DNA of 64,000 nucleotides from Pseudomonas brassicacearum (GCF_009601685.2 NZ_CP045701.2:6200001-6264000); one strand, 5' to 3'; counted from the stretch's first letter, positions 55,739 through 64,000 are shown. A program made the numbers and translations. The notes: a model not told the origin generated them from the sequence alone.

Positions 55739-56704
55739 TTACTGCGCTTTCGCAACGGCCGCCGGCGGCGTCCAGATCACGTCCTTGATGCTCAAGGGTT
55801 TTGGAATCAATTTGAGCTGGTAGAAGCTGTCGGCGATTTTCTGCTGCGCCTCCACCACTTCCGGCGTAAGGAACAACGCCCCATAGCCTTGGCGCTTCAC
55901 CGCCGTCAGGGTGATGTCCGCCGGCAGGCCGAGCAGCGGTGATACTTGCTGGGTCACGTCTTCAGGGTTGGCCTTGGACCACGCCCCCACTGCGCGCACC
56001 TCTTCCACCAGTGTCTTAATGACCTGGGGATTTTTTTGCACATAGGGTTTGGTGGCGAGGTAGAACTGGTGGTTATCGACGATGCCTTTGCCGTCACGCA
56101 GGGTGCGCGCCTGCAGCTGCTGTTCGGCGGCCGCCTGGTACGGATCCCAGATCACCCAGGCGTCGACGCTGCCACGCTCGAACGCGGCGCGGGCGTCGGC
56201 CGGCGGCAGGAAAACGGTCTGGATATCGGAGTATTTCAGGCCAGCATCTTCCAGCGCCCGCACCAGCAGGTAGTGGACATTGGAGCCTTTGTTCAGCACG
56301 ACTTTCTTGCCCTTGAGGTCTCGCACCGACTGGATCGCCGCCCCCTTGGGTACCAGGATCGCCTCGCTGGTGGGCGCCGGTGGCTCGTAGGCGACGTAGA
56401 GCAGATCGGCGCCCGCGGCCTGGGCGAACACCGGCGGGGTTTCACCGGTCACGCCAAAGTCGATGGAGCCGACATTCAAGCCTTCAAGCAGCTGCGGCCC
56501 GCCGGGGAACTCGGTCCATTGCACGTCCACGCCAAGGACTGCGAGACGTTTCTCCAACGTACCCTTGGCCTTGAGCAGCACCAGGGTGCCGTATTTCTGA
56601 TAACCGATCCGCAAGGTTTCGGCTTGAGCTTGGGTGATGACGCCGAGGGACACAGCCGCAGCAAACAGAGCGACCAGCCCGCGACGCAAAATGACAGTGC
56701 GCAT
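55739..56704 (-). CDS. ssuA: Sulfonate ABC transporter substrate-binding protein SsuA
   Basis: Periplasmic binder. The protein has 321 residues with signal peptide RRGLVALFAAAVSLGVITQA-QA. The mature protein begins ETLRIGYQKYGTLVLLKAKG; WTEFPGGPQLLEGLNVGSID is the family's ligand-site region. KKVVLNKGSNVHYLLVRALE is conserved. It precedes ssuD by 24 bp. Confidence 0.94.
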   Translation of the reverse strand: MRTVILRRGLVALFAAAVSLGVITQAQAETLRIGYQKYGTLVLLKAKGTLEKRLAVLGVDVQWTEFPGGPQLLEGLNVGSIDFGVTGETPPVFAQAAGADLLYVAYEPPAPTSEAILVPKGAAIQSVRDLKGKKVVLNKGSNVHYLLVRALEDAGLKYSDIQTVFLPPADARAAFERGSVDAWVIWDPYQAAAEQQLQARTLRDGKGIVDNHQFYLATKPYVQKNPQVIKTLVEEVRAVGAWSKANPEDVTQQVSPLLGLPADITLTAVKRQGYGALFLTPEVVEAQQKIADSFYQLKLIPKPLSIKDVIWTPPAAVAKAQ

Positions 56705-56795
56705 GGCACCTCTCCTTTTTGCTGTGGGGTTTTGGCTGCACCTGCTTGGCCGTTGACGGCTGAGTAAGGTGAGTTGAATCAGGGGTGTTCGGGGT

Positions 56796-57389
56796 TCATA
56801 TGCTCCAGCGAGCGCTCAGCAAACGTTCGTTCAATACACTGGGGTCCAGCGGCCTGGGCCGACGGGCCATGGCGCTGAAAAACTGTTCCAGCGCCTCGTC
56901 CAGGCGCTGTTGCAGGGCCGGCGCCAATTGCGCCGGGGCGCTGCCTTCGCCATAAGCGACCTGGCTGTCTTCAGCAAAGATCCCGTGGAGCATTTCCTGG
57001 GCCTTGAGCGCCGACAAAACCGGCTTGAGGGCGTAATCCACCGCCAGCATGTGGGCGATGCTGCCGCCGGTTGCCATCGGCAACACCACTTTATGGGCCA
57101 GGGCGCGCTCAGGCAGCAGGTTCAGCACGGTTTTCAGCGCACCGGAAAAAGACGCCTTGTACACCGGCGTGGCGATCAACAGGCCATCGGCATTTTCGAT
57201 CTGCTGGAGCAAGTCGATCACCTTCGGGCTGTCGAAGCGGGCATGGAGCAGATCTTCGGCCGGGAAGTCGCGCACCTGATAGCTCACCACTTCCACACCT
57301 TGCTGCTGCAACGAGCGTTGCGAGTTCTCCAGCAGCACCCCGGAGCGGGAGCGTTGGCTGGGACTGCCACCGAGCGAGACGACCAACAT
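56796..57389 (-). CDS. ssuE: NAD(P)H:FMN reductase SsuE
   Basis: Supplies FMNH2 to SsuD. The protein has 197 residues, flavodoxin-like: [17 protein letters not shown] (phosphate loop), [22 protein letters not shown] and [20 protein letters not shown]. It is the first gene of the operon; a 91-bp gap to ssuA leaves room for a secondary signal but no terminator is seen. Confidence 0.94.
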   Translation of the reverse strand: MLVVSLGGSPSQRSRSGVLLENSQRSLQQQGVEVVSYQVRDFPAEDLLHARFDSPKVIDLLQQIENADGLLIATPVYKASFSGALKTVLNLLPERALAHKVVLPMATGGSIAHMLAVDYALKPVLSALKAQEMLHGIFAEDSQVAYGEGSAPAQLAPALQQRLDEALEQFFSAMARRPRPLDPSVLNERLLSARWSI

Positions 57390-57472
57390 GCCTGCTATTC
57401 CTTAACTGTCACGTGCGATTCGCGGTGGGCGATCTCGCGGTATGTAGCCAACCATAACAGGGGGACACATAT

Positions 57473-57512
57473 ATCTTTAAATCATATTTATTCATTTATT
57501 TATGCAGTTAAG
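57473..57512. promoter_or_regulatory. AT-rich candidate activator site upstream of ssuE
   Basis: Plus-strand TCTTTAAATCATATTTATTC then ATTTATTTATGCAG, in an otherwise GC-rich genome. A related block lies upstream of lsfA (58390-58422): CTTTAAAAAGAATGAATATC then CATTTATGTAG. The shared TTTAAA...ATTTATG spacing and the two sulfate-starvation genes suggest a CysB-type site. Regulator identity is inferred. Confidence 0.5.
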
Positions 57513-57539
57513 AGATATGCAACCCACTCTCTTTAAGCA

Positions 57540-57564
57540 TTAAAAAAAGGCCGTCGAAACGGCC
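57540..57564 (-). terminator. Terminator downstream of lsfA
   Basis: Minus strand GGCCGT-ttcg-ACGGCC followed by TTTTTTTAA. It lies beyond the REPIN that follows lsfA and would isolate lsfA from ssuE. Confidence 0.85.
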
Positions 57565-57588
57565 AAAACCCTTGGTGCACAGAAATCC

Positions 57589-57677
57589 CCTGTGGGAGCG
57601 AGCTTGCTCGCGATAGCGGTGTATCAGTCGACATCGACGTTGGCAGATCCGCCGCCATCGCGAGCAAGCTCCCACAG
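57589..57677. repeat. REPIN downstream of lsfA
   Basis: CCTGTGGGAGCGAGCTTGCT...CGCGATAGCGG and inverted CCATCGCGAGCAAGCTCCCA...CAGG. The right unit has lost four bases of the second stem. Confidence 0.88.
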
Positions 57678-57695
57678 GTTCAGGTCGGGTGTGCG

Positions 57696-58334
57696 TCAGC
57701 GGTTGGGCTGCGGGGTCAGGCGCAGGTAAGGTTTCACGGCGCGATAGCCCTTGGGAAAGCGCTGCTTGAGTTCCTCTTCATCCTTGAGCGACGGCACGAT
57801 CACCACTTCATCACCGTCCTGCCAATTGGCTGGTGTGGCGACTTTGTAGTTGTCGGTCAATTGGAGGGAGTCGATCACCCGCAGGATCTCATTGAAATTG
57901 CGCCCGGTGCTGGCCGGGTAGGTAATGGTCAGGCGGATCTTCTTGTTCGGGTCGATCACGAACAACGAACGCACGGTCAAGGTGTCGCTGGCGTTAGGGT
58001 GGATCAGGTCGTACAGGTCCGACACCTTGCGGTCGGCATCAGCCAGGATCGGGAAATTGACCACGGTGTTCTGGGTCTCGTTGATGTCCTCGATCCACTT
58101 GTGGTGCGAGTCCACCGGGTCGACCGAGAGGGCAATGGCCTTGACCCCGCGCTTTTCGAACTCGTCCTTGAGCTTGGCGGTCAGGCCCAACTCGGTGGTG
58201 CACACCGGGGTGAAATCCGCCGGATGGGAAAACAGCACACCCCAGCTGTCACCGAGCCACTCGTGGAAGCGGATCTTGCCGGCGCTGGAATCCTGTTCGA
58301 AGTCGGGGGCGATGTCGCCGAGTCTGAGGCTCAT
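57696..58334 (-). CDS. lsfA: 1-Cys peroxiredoxin LsfA
   Basis: Thiol peroxidase induced by sulfur limitation in Pseudomonas. The protein has 212 residues, the Prx6/1-Cys length. The peroxidatic Cys45 lies in HPADFTPVCTTELG; the conserved Arg is in LTVRSLFVIDPNKKIR. There is no second CP partner motif. The ATG at 58334 starts MSLRLGDIAPDFEQDSS; the longer frame to 58466 is unlike Prx. It lies upstream of the ssu operon on the same strand but separated by a terminator, and shares an AT-rich upstream block with ssuE. Confidence 0.93.
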   Translation of the reverse strand: MSLRLGDIAPDFEQDSSAGKIRFHEWLGDSWGVLFSHPADFTPVCTTELGLTAKLKDEFEKRGVKAIALSVDPVDSHHKWIEDINETQNTVVNFPILADADRKVSDLYDLIHPNASDTLTVRSLFVIDPNKKIRLTITYPASTGRNFNEILRVIDSLQLTDNYKVATPANWQDGDEVVIVPSLKDEEELKQRFPKGYRAVKPYLRLTPQPNR

Positions 58335-58671
58335 GGTGCGGCTCCTGGATGAGAGGGTTGTGAGCCCAAACTTTGCACCGCTTTCGATTGCTTTAAAAAG
58401 AATGAATATCCATTTATGTAGATCTTTAGTGAATATAAAAAACTGTTCACTGGCGCCATAACGCATACCGGCACAAGATCGTCAGCGAGGTTCGAGAAGG
58501 CCTCGAGTTGCTGTAAAGAGGAGAGGTTTCGAGAAGGGCTACAGGGGTGGGCCTGACTCGAAAACGCAAAGCCCCGCCCGGCGTGTTGCCGGGCGGGGCT
58601 TTTTTTTGTTTTGTACCCACACTACGGAAATTATTGAGGCGATTTCAGAACGAGCGGCTAGGATAGGCAGC
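58335..58671. promoter_or_regulatory. lsfA promoter region and mntA leader
   Basis: 337 bp between divergent genes. 58390-58428 is an AT-rich block matching the ssuE site; 58568-58607 is a terminator copy. The remaining 64 bp before mntA (GTACCCACACTACGGAAATT region) must hold the mntA promoter, but no clear boxes are seen. The mntA start has AGGATAGG upstream. Confidence 0.55.
58568..58607. terminator. Terminator copy 1, left border of the TA module
   Basis: GCCCCGCCCGGC-gtgtt-GCCGGGCGGGGC (12-bp arms) followed by eight T. It is identical, loop included, to the copy at 59518-59556. No gene on the plus strand ends immediately before it, so its presence here is odd. Confidence 0.9.
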
Positions 58672-59067
58672 ATGAACACTCAAGCCTTGCTGACTCATCT
58701 GCAAAACCACCTCCCTGGCCTGCTCGCGGTCTACCTGTTCGGCAGCCATGCACAGGGCACCGCCGGGCCTGACAGTGATGTCGATTTGGCTGTGCTTTTG
58801 TCCGGCGAGATCGACCCTGTGTCGTTATGGCAGCTTTCAGGTGATCTGGCGGATATCGCGGGCAGTCCAGTGGATCTGATCGATCTACGCGGCGCAACGA
58901 CCGTCATGCAGTATCAGATCCTGACCCGCGGTCGGAGGCTCTGGGCCAGAGACATCCAGGCGGGGTTGTTCGAGTGTTTTATTCTTAGCGAAAAAACCGC
59001 TCTCGACGAGGCTCGGGCCGGATTGCTCCAGGATATTCAGGAAGAAGGCAGCGTGTATGGCCGATGA
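58672..59067 (+). CDS. mntA: MntA-type nucleotidyltransferase antitoxin
   Basis: The protein has 131 residues. The minimal nucleotidyltransferase motif GSX10DXD is exact: Gly24-Ser25, ten residues (HAQGTAGPDS), Asp36-Val-Asp38. In characterised HepT-MntA systems the antitoxin inactivates the toxin by adding AMP to its active-site tyrosine. The ATG at 58672 follows AGGATAGG; the upstream frame crosses the terminator. It overlaps hepT by 11 bp, with antitoxin first. Confidence 0.9.
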   Translation: MNTQALLTHLQNHLPGLLAVYLFGSHAQGTAGPDSDVDLAVLLSGEIDPVSLWQLSGDLADIAGSPVDLIDLRGATTVMQYQILTRGRRLWARDIQAGLFECFILSEKTALDEARAGLLQDIQEEGSVYGR

Positions 59068-59485
59068 CATACTGATTAATAAAGCAGCGAGTATCGAGCG
59101 TTGCGTCGCCAGGGTGCGGGAGGAGTACGAGAAGGATCCCGCTACGTTTGCCACTGACTTCACTCGCCAGGATTCGGCAGTCCTGAATATCCAGCGTGCG
59201 TGCGAAGCGGCACTGGATATGGGACAGCATCTGATTCGACGTGAGCGACTGGGTGTCCCGCAAAGTGCCCGCGATACATTCGAGTTACTTTTTCAAGGTG
59301 GCTGGGTGGAAGAAGGTCTGGTGAAAAACCTGAAGAACATGGTGGGTTTCAGGAATATCGCCGTGCATGACTACCAAGCCCTGCAATTGCCGATCATGGT
59401 CGCGATCATTACCCAGCATCTGGGCGACTTCCTGGCTTTCAGCACGTTCATCCTGCGTAAGGACGCGGCGGAGTCCAAGGGATAA
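59057..59485 (+). CDS. hepT: HepT-type (DUF86) ribonuclease toxin
   Basis: The protein has 142 residues, all helical HEPN fold. The active-site motif RX4HXY is complete: Arg99-NIAV-His104-Asp-Tyr106; Tyr106 is the expected AMPylation target of MntA. Family helices start DILINKAASIERCVARVREE and NIQRACEAALDMGQHLI. It overlaps mntA by 11 bp. RNase activity and tRNA targeting are known for homologues, not shown here. Confidence 0.9.
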   Translation: MADDILINKAASIERCVARVREEYEKDPATFATDFTRQDSAVLNIQRACEAALDMGQHLIRRERLGVPQSARDTFELLFQGGWVEEGLVKNLKNMVGFRNIAVHDYQALQLPIMVAIITQHLGDFLAFSTFILRKDAAESKG

Positions 59486-59517
59486 AGCGATATCCGGCTC
59501 GTTGAGACAAAAACGTA

Positions 59518-59556
59518 AAAGCCCCGCCCGGCGTGTTGCCGGGCGGGGCTTTTTTT
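59518..59556. terminator. Terminator copy 2 (oprD-family gene / hepT)
   Basis: Same 12-bp stem and gtgtt loop as at 58568-58607, with A-run left and T-run right, so it works both ways. It ends the porin gene (minus strand, stop 14 bp away) and hepT (plus strand). Confidence 0.92.
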
Positions 59557-59569
59557 ACTTCGCTACGTC

Positions 59570-60889
59570 TTACATGAAGTTGTAAGTGTAGTTGAAGATC
59601 AGGCGGGTCTGATCCTGGCTGTCGCCCACGCCGCTGCTGCGGTATGTACCCTGACGCAGGGTAGTGCCGAAGCCTTTCAACGCGCCCTGCTGGATGACGT
59701 AATCCACACGCATGTCGCGTTCCCACTCGGAGTAATCGCTTGCGCCGTTGGTGGTTTTAACGTCGTCACCGCGCAGGTAGGAAACCGAGGCTTTCAGGCC
59801 TGGAACGCCCAAGGAAGCGAAGTCGTAGGAGTATTGGCCAAAGGTGGTGTTTTCACCGGCACGGACAAACCCGTTGATCATGCTGTCGGTGAACAGGTAG
59901 AAACTCGCGCCACCGGCACCTTCGGGACGACCGTTGCTGTCAACCACGTTGCCCTGGTTCAGGTATACGAAGCCACCGTCATCACCGACTTGCTGGTGAC
60001 CCAGCAGGAAGGCGCTGCCGCCGAGGGTGTAAGTGAACATGGCGCTCCAGGTCTTGTTATCGACCTCGCCCGCATGTTTGGCATAACCGCTGTTGTTGTT
60101 GAACTCATAACCCGCGTCGCCGTTACGGCCATCCGAGCTGCTGTCGAAGTAACGCAGGTCAGTCTTGAACGACTGGCCTTCGCTGATCGGGAACACATGA
60201 ACCGCACCCAGGAAGTGCTGCTTGTAGTAATCCTGCAGGTTGGCGTAGTAGTACTGCAGGGTCAGGTCCTTGGTGACCTTCCAGTCAGCACCGGCAAAGC
60301 GGAACTGGTTGCTTTCCTCGGTACCACCCGCCACTGCCAGGCCGGTGCTGTTGCTCGATGCACGACCTGTGGCGTGTTCCAACTGACCAGCGTTGAAAGT
60401 GACGTTGTCGATTTCCTTGGAGGTGATGGTGCCACCTTCAAAGGTCTGTGGTAGCAGACGGCTGTCGTTGGAAACCAGGATCGGCAGGTTTGGCGCCAGT
60501 GCGCCACCCACGTGAGCTTCGGTCTTGGAGAACAGCGCCTTGACGTTACCCGACAAGCGGCTCCACTCATGTACCGCCGAACCATCAGTATCGGCTGGCA
60601 TATAGGAACCGTTGTTACGACCCCTTCCCCCATCGAGACGGATACCCACCAGCGCCTGAGCGTCGATACCGAAACCCACAACACCTTGCGTGAAGCCAGA
60701 CTTGTAGTCGAACTTCAGGCCCGTGCCCGTTTCGCGCAGGTCTTCTTTGCCCGTTTCGTGGTTGTCATTATTGAAATACAACGTACGAGAACTGACAGAC
60801 GCCTTGCTGTCTTCGATAAAACCAGCGGCGCCTGCCTGCTGCGCCAGAACCCCAACGGCCACAGCCAGTGCCAAGGTGGACTTGTTCAT
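59570..60889 (-). CDS. OprD-family outer-membrane porin (OprE/OprQ-like)
   Basis: 18-strand substrate-specific porin. The protein has 439 residues. Signal peptide MNKSTLALAVAVGVLAQQAGA, mature start AGFIEDSKASVSSRTLYFNN. Family blocks include GFTQGVVGFGIDAQALVGIR, NDSRLLPQTFEGGTITSKEI and LTLQYYYANLQDYYKQHFLG; it ends in an aromatic Tyr-Asn-Phe-Met-type closing strand. The substrate cannot be told; the OprE/OprQ subgroup is the closest by eye. A TTGACT-N18-GCTAAT promoter candidate lies upstream. Confidence 0.9.
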   Translation of the reverse strand: MNKSTLALAVAVGVLAQQAGAAGFIEDSKASVSSRTLYFNNDNHETGKEDLRETGTGLKFDYKSGFTQGVVGFGIDAQALVGIRLDGGRGRNNGSYMPADTDGSAVHEWSRLSGNVKALFSKTEAHVGGALAPNLPILVSNDSRLLPQTFEGGTITSKEIDNVTFNAGQLEHATGRASSNSTGLAVAGGTEESNQFRFAGADWKVTKDLTLQYYYANLQDYYKQHFLGAVHVFPISEGQSFKTDLRYFDSSSDGRNGDAGYEFNNNSGYAKHAGEVDNKTWSAMFTYTLGGSAFLLGHQQVGDDGGFVYLNQGNVVDSNGRPEGAGGASFYLFTDSMINGFVRAGENTTFGQYSYDFASLGVPGLKASVSYLRGDDVKTTNGASDYSEWERDMRVDYVIQQGALKGFGTTLRQGTYRSSGVGDSQDQTRLIFNYTYNFM

Positions 60890-61360
60890 GCTTCGCTCCT
60901 CTCGTTTTCTAATTCTTGTGTGTCTTTGGTTCCGGATCGAACGCCCGGATCCCGCGGATGCGCGATTAGCGCCAGACCGTGACCGACAAGTCAATCGTAA
61001 CCATTTATGACTACGACTATGGTCTAACCCCCGCTACACGGTCCGCAGGATAATGGATTCTTTATGACGGTAAGAAGAATTGTTTCAAAAGTTTTCAGAT
61101 CGTTTCGATACATGATCGCATCACAGCACCATCAGGCCGTGACATGACTTATCGGCGAAGCAGGAAATTACTGAACGATGATTCGTCGGGGATTCATGAG
61201 GCCCGCGAATGCTTGGCGGCGAGATAGGTTTGCGCGCCTCCTGCGCCTTCGATTCCTGTTTACGACAGCTCGCGCATGCCGCGATCTTGACGCGATCCAG
61301 ACTAGTTACTCATTGTCTGAAATCAAGAAGATCGCGGCAGTGCACGTTTTCCGAAGCCGC
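60890..61360. other. Intergenic stretch between the porin and argA genes
   Basis: 471 bp. It holds the porin promoter and an AT-rich patch at 61060-61120 (AAGAATTGTTTCAAAAGTTT region) that may bind a regulator. The short frames here have no family support, and no clear argA terminator is visible. Confidence 0.5.
60965..60994 (-). promoter_or_regulatory. Candidate promoter of the OprD-family gene
   Basis: Minus strand TTGACT (60994-60989), 18-bp spacer, GCTAAT (60970-60965), about 75 bp upstream of the ATG. The -10 is weak. Confidence 0.4.
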
Positions 61361-62659
61361 TTACAAGGATTTTTCGAAGATTTTCGAATTGCGCTGGTAG
61401 TTGTAGAGCGAAGCCCGCGCCGCTGGCAGGCGCTCGACACTGCTGGGTTCAAAGCCACGTTCACGGAACCAGTGGGCGGTCCGCGTCGTCAGCACGAACA
61501 GCGTCTTGAGCCCTTGGGCGCGGGCCCGGGTTTCGATCCGTTCCAGCAATTCGTCACCGCGCCCGCCGTGGCGGTACTCCGGGTTCACGGCCAGGCAAGC
61601 CAGCTCCCCGGCGTCCGAATCGGCGATCTGGTACAACGCCGCGCAGGCGATGATCATCCCTTCGCGCTCGACCACGCTGAACTGCTCGATCTCGCGCTCC
61701 AGCACTTCGCGGGAGCGACGCACCAGGATCCCCTGCTCTTCCAACGGGCTGATCAGGTCCAGCAGGCCGCCAACGTCCTCGATGGCCGCTTCGCGTACCA
61801 CCTCGAATTGCTCCTGGGCCACCAGCGTACCGCTGCCATCGCGGGTGAACAGTTCGGCCAGCAGCGCACCGTCCTCGGCATAGCTGACGATATGGCTGCG
61901 GGCCACGCCGCCACGACAGGCCTGGGCTGCCGCATCCAGCAGTTCGGCCTGATAGTCGCTGCCCAGGCGCTGCATATGGCCCGGAACCTGTTGCGGGCGC
62001 AATTCGCGGACCAGCCGACCGTCTTCCCCGATAAGCCCCTGCTCGGCACCGAACAGCAGCAGCTTGTCGGCTGCCAGATCGATGGCCGCCCGGGTGGCAA
62101 CGTCCTCACAGGCCAGGTTGAAGATCTCTCCGGTGGGCGAATAACCCAACGGCGACAGCAACACGATCGAGCGCTCGTCCAGCAGACGATTGATACCCTT
62201 GCGATCGACCCGGCGCACTTCACCGGTGTGGTGATAATCCACGCCTTCGAGCACGCCGATGGGACGTGCGGTGACCAGGTTGCCGCTGGCGACCCGCAGC
62301 CGCGAGCCCTGCATGGGCGAGGACGCCATGTCCATGGACAGCCGGGCCTCGATGGCGATGCGCAACTGGCCGACCGCGTCGATCACGCACTCCAGGGTCG
62401 CGGCATCGGTGATGCGCATGCCGTGGTGGTAGTGCGGCGTGAGGCCCCGTGCAGCGAGGCGGGTCTCGATCTGCGGGCGCGAACCATGGACCAGCACCAG
62501 GCGCACGCCGAGGCTGTGCAGCAGCACCAGGTCATGGACGATGTTGCCGAAATTAGGATGCTCCACCCCGTCGCCAGGCAGCATGACGACAAAGGTGCAA
62601 TCGCGGTGGGCGTTGATGTAGGGCGAAGCGTGACGAAGCCAATTGACGTATTCGGGCAT
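61361..62659 (-). CDS. argA: N-acetylglutamate synthase ArgA
   Basis: First committed step of arginine synthesis: glutamate plus acetyl-CoA. The protein has 432 residues: an amino-acid-kinase domain (FVVMLPGDGVEHPNFGNIVH, LVLVHGSRPQIETRL) binding arginine as feedback inhibitor, and a C-terminal GNAT domain (ACLAVNPEYRHGGRGDELLE, FVLTTRTAHWFRERGFEPSS). The ATG at 62659 starts MPEYVNWLRHASPYINAH. argE lies 138 bp upstream on the same strand. Confidence 0.96.
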   Translation of the reverse strand: MPEYVNWLRHASPYINAHRDCTFVVMLPGDGVEHPNFGNIVHDLVLLHSLGVRLVLVHGSRPQIETRLAARGLTPHYHHGMRITDAATLECVIDAVGQLRIAIEARLSMDMASSPMQGSRLRVASGNLVTARPIGVLEGVDYHHTGEVRRVDRKGINRLLDERSIVLLSPLGYSPTGEIFNLACEDVATRAAIDLAADKLLLFGAEQGLIGEDGRLVRELRPQQVPGHMQRLGSDYQAELLDAAAQACRGGVARSHIVSYAEDGALLAELFTRDGSGTLVAQEQFEVVREAAIEDVGGLLDLISPLEEQGILVRRSREVLEREIEQFSVVEREGMIIACAALYQIADSDAGELACLAVNPEYRHGGRGDELLERIETRARAQGLKTLFVLTTRTAHWFRERGFEPSSVERLPAARASLYNYQRNSKIFEKSL

Positions 62660-62797
62660 GAACCTGGACCTGTAATAAATAACAGCCAAAAAAAAGACGA
62701 AACAGAACGCACAACGGGCTGGTGGTTATCGTCGGAACAGGCTTGGCGACACGCGCGCTCTCCTCATGTGATGAATACGGCCCCGCAAGGGGGCAAT

Positions 62798-63955
62798 TTA
62801 ACCGACCGTGGCCGGTGTCAGGCAGTAATGACCGATCAATTGTTGCAACAGCTGTACGGTAGGTTGCAAACGTGACATTTCTAGGTACTCGCCCGGCTGG
62901 TGGGCGCAGGCGATATCGCCAGGGCCGAGCACCAGGGTTTCGCAGCCAAGGCGCTGAAGATAAGGCGCTTCGGTGCCAAACGCCACTGCTTCGGCACGAT
63001 GGCCGGTGAGTCGCTCGGCCACCCGCACCAGCTCGCAGTCTTCGGCCTGCTCGAAGGGTGGCACTTCAGGGAACAGCGGTGCGTAGTCGATCTTGACTTT
63101 ATGGCGTTCGGCGATGGGGTCGAGCTTCTGTTGGATCGCTGCCCGCAGCACTTGCGGATCCATGCCCGGCAAGGGCCGCAAGTCGAATTCCATGGAACAC
63201 TGGCCGCAGATCCGGTTGGGGTTGTCGCCACCATGGATGCAGCCGAAGTTCAGGGTCGGTTGCGGCACGGTGAACTGCGGGTTACGGAACTCACGCTGCC
63301 ATTGCAGGCGCAGCCCACGCAGTTCGCCCATGGCATCGTGCATGGCTTCCAGCGCGCTGTGGCCCAGGCTCGGGTCGGAGGAATGGCCGCTGCGCCCGAG
63401 AATGTCGATGCGCTCCATCATCACGCCTTTGTGCAGGCGAATCGGCTTGAGGCCGGTCGGCTCACCGATCACCGCCGCACGCCCCAGCGGTCGCCCGGCA
63501 TCGGCCAGGGCCCGGGCGCCGGCCATGGAGCTTTCTTCGTCACAGGTCGCGAGGATCAGCAGCGGTTGCTTGAACGGTTGGTCCAGCAGCGGCTTGACCG
63601 CTTCGATGACCAAGGCGAAAAAACCCTTCATGTCACAACTGCCCAGGCCCACCCAACGGCCATCGACCTCGGTGAGCTTCAGCGGATCGGTCTGCCACAA
63701 CGCGCCGTCGAACGGCACCGTGTCGCTGTGGCCAGCCAGCACCAGGCCGCCGGGGCCGCTGCCGAAACTGGCCAGCAGGTTGAATTTGCCGGGGCTGACC
63801 TGCTGGATATCACAGCAGAACCCAAGCTCAGTGAGCCAGCCTGCCAGCAGCTCGATCACGGCACTGTTGGACTGGTCCAGCCCAGGCTGGGTGCAACTGA
63901 CCGAAGGCGTGGCGATCAGGGCAGCGAATTGATCTTTCATGGAAGGCAAAGGCAT
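62798..63955 (-). CDS. argE: Acetylornithine deacetylase ArgE
   Basis: Removes the acetyl group from N-acetylornithine. The protein has 385 residues, M20 di-zinc peptidase. Metal ligands: LVLAGHSDTVPFDG (His, Asp), GLGSCDMKGFFAL (Asp), LATCDEESSMAGA (Glu-Glu) and a C-terminal LGPGDIACAHQPGEYL (His). RSGHSSDPSLGHSALEAM is the dimerisation domain. Starts at 63955 or, five codons later, 63940 (MKDQFAALIATPSVSC) are both plausible. Presumed to work with argA; many pseudomonads also have ArgJ, so the linear role may be partly redundant. Confidence 0.94.
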   Translation of the reverse strand: MPLPSMKDQFAALIATPSVSCTQPGLDQSNSAVIELLAGWLTELGFCCDIQQVSPGKFNLLASFGSGPGGLVLAGHSDTVPFDGALWQTDPLKLTEVDGRWVGLGSCDMKGFFALVIEAVKPLLDQPFKQPLLILATCDEESSMAGARALADAGRPLGRAAVIGEPTGLKPIRLHKGVMMERIDILGRSGHSSDPSLGHSALEAMHDAMGELRGLRLQWQREFRNPQFTVPQPTLNFGCIHGGDNPNRICGQCSMEFDLRPLPGMDPQVLRAAIQQKLDPIAERHKVKIDYAPLFPEVPPFEQAEDCELVRVAERLTGHRAEAVAFGTEAPYLQRLGCETLVLGPGDIACAHQPGEYLEMSRLQPTVQLLQQLIGHYCLTPATVG

Positions 63956-64000
63956 CGCTGACTCCGGGCTTACAGATTGATGTCCATCATAGAACCATCC

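Noticed and set aside
61178..62875. A 565-codon plus-strand frame opposite argA
   Set aside because: Antisense shadow of argA.

Overview
The window is a chromosomal segment of a Pseudomonas, almost certainly of the P. fluorescens complex. The evidence is high G+C with strong GC3 bias, the gene order (trmB-thiGS, mtgA, rpoH-ftsXEY, M16 pair-rsmD, lao locus-coaD-fdx, mutM, ilvD, folA, spuABCDEFGH/spuI, ssuEADCBF-lsfA, argA-argE), which matches blocks I know from Pseudomonas genomes, and many REP/REPIN hairpins of the GTGGGAGCGAGCTTGCTCGCGA type. There is no rRNA, tRNA, prophage, transposase or CRISPR array that I can see. Almost everything is core or genus-level accessory metabolism.

Layout. 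0-13 kb: housekeeping genes for tRNA m7G methylation (trmB, cut by the left edge), thiazole synthesis (thiGS), peptidoglycan (mtgA), heat-shock sigma factor (rpoH, with an AlgU-like promoter), the ftsY-ftsE-ftsX operon, two M16 peptidase-family proteins with rsmD, a YheT-like hydrolase and a sulfurtransferase. 13-18 kb: the long-chain alcohol/aldehyde oxidation locus laoR / laoC-laoB-laoA, with a near-perfect operator-like palindrome in the divergent promoter, then coaD and a 2x[4Fe-4S] ferredoxin. 18.7-28.7 kb: mutM, an HDOD protein, a PfpI-like protein, rlmI, an MFS exporter, ilvD, a phosphorylcholine phosphatase-like HAD enzyme and folA, separated by repeats that include a 162-bp near-palindrome. 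28.8-36 kb: a DUF2868 membrane protein/DUF3482 GTPase pair, a 2-oxoglutarate oxygenase of the EF-Tu prolyl-hydroxylase type with a DUF523 partner, several exported or membrane proteins, and one orphan ORF.

36-52.7 kb: an N-terminal-nucleophile acylase (HacB-like), an AhpD-like protein, a GlxA-type regulator and an HD-domain protein lead into the polyamine cluster. SpuD/SpuE bind polyamines, SpuF/G/H transport them, SpuB and SpuI glutamylate them, SpuC transaminates putrescine and SpuA hydrolyses the gamma-glutamyl intermediate. 52.7-58.4 kb: the sulfonate operon ssuEADCBF and lsfA (1-Cys peroxiredoxin), which share an AT-rich upstream motif suggesting common sulfate-starvation control.

58.6-64 kb: the clearest accessory insertion is a MntA-HepT toxin-antitoxin pair bounded by two identical copies, in direct orientation, of the terminator that also serves the neighbouring OprD-family porin. 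Then come argA and argE. The most distinctive non-gene signals are the duplicated terminator around the TA module, the 162-bp palindrome at 19.1 kb, and a GTAGGAGCTG repeat family whose copies end in variable 11-bp tandem arrays. I found no wholly unprecedented multi-gene system; the best under-described candidates are the DUF2868/DUF3482 pair and the orphan ORF at 35.45 kb.
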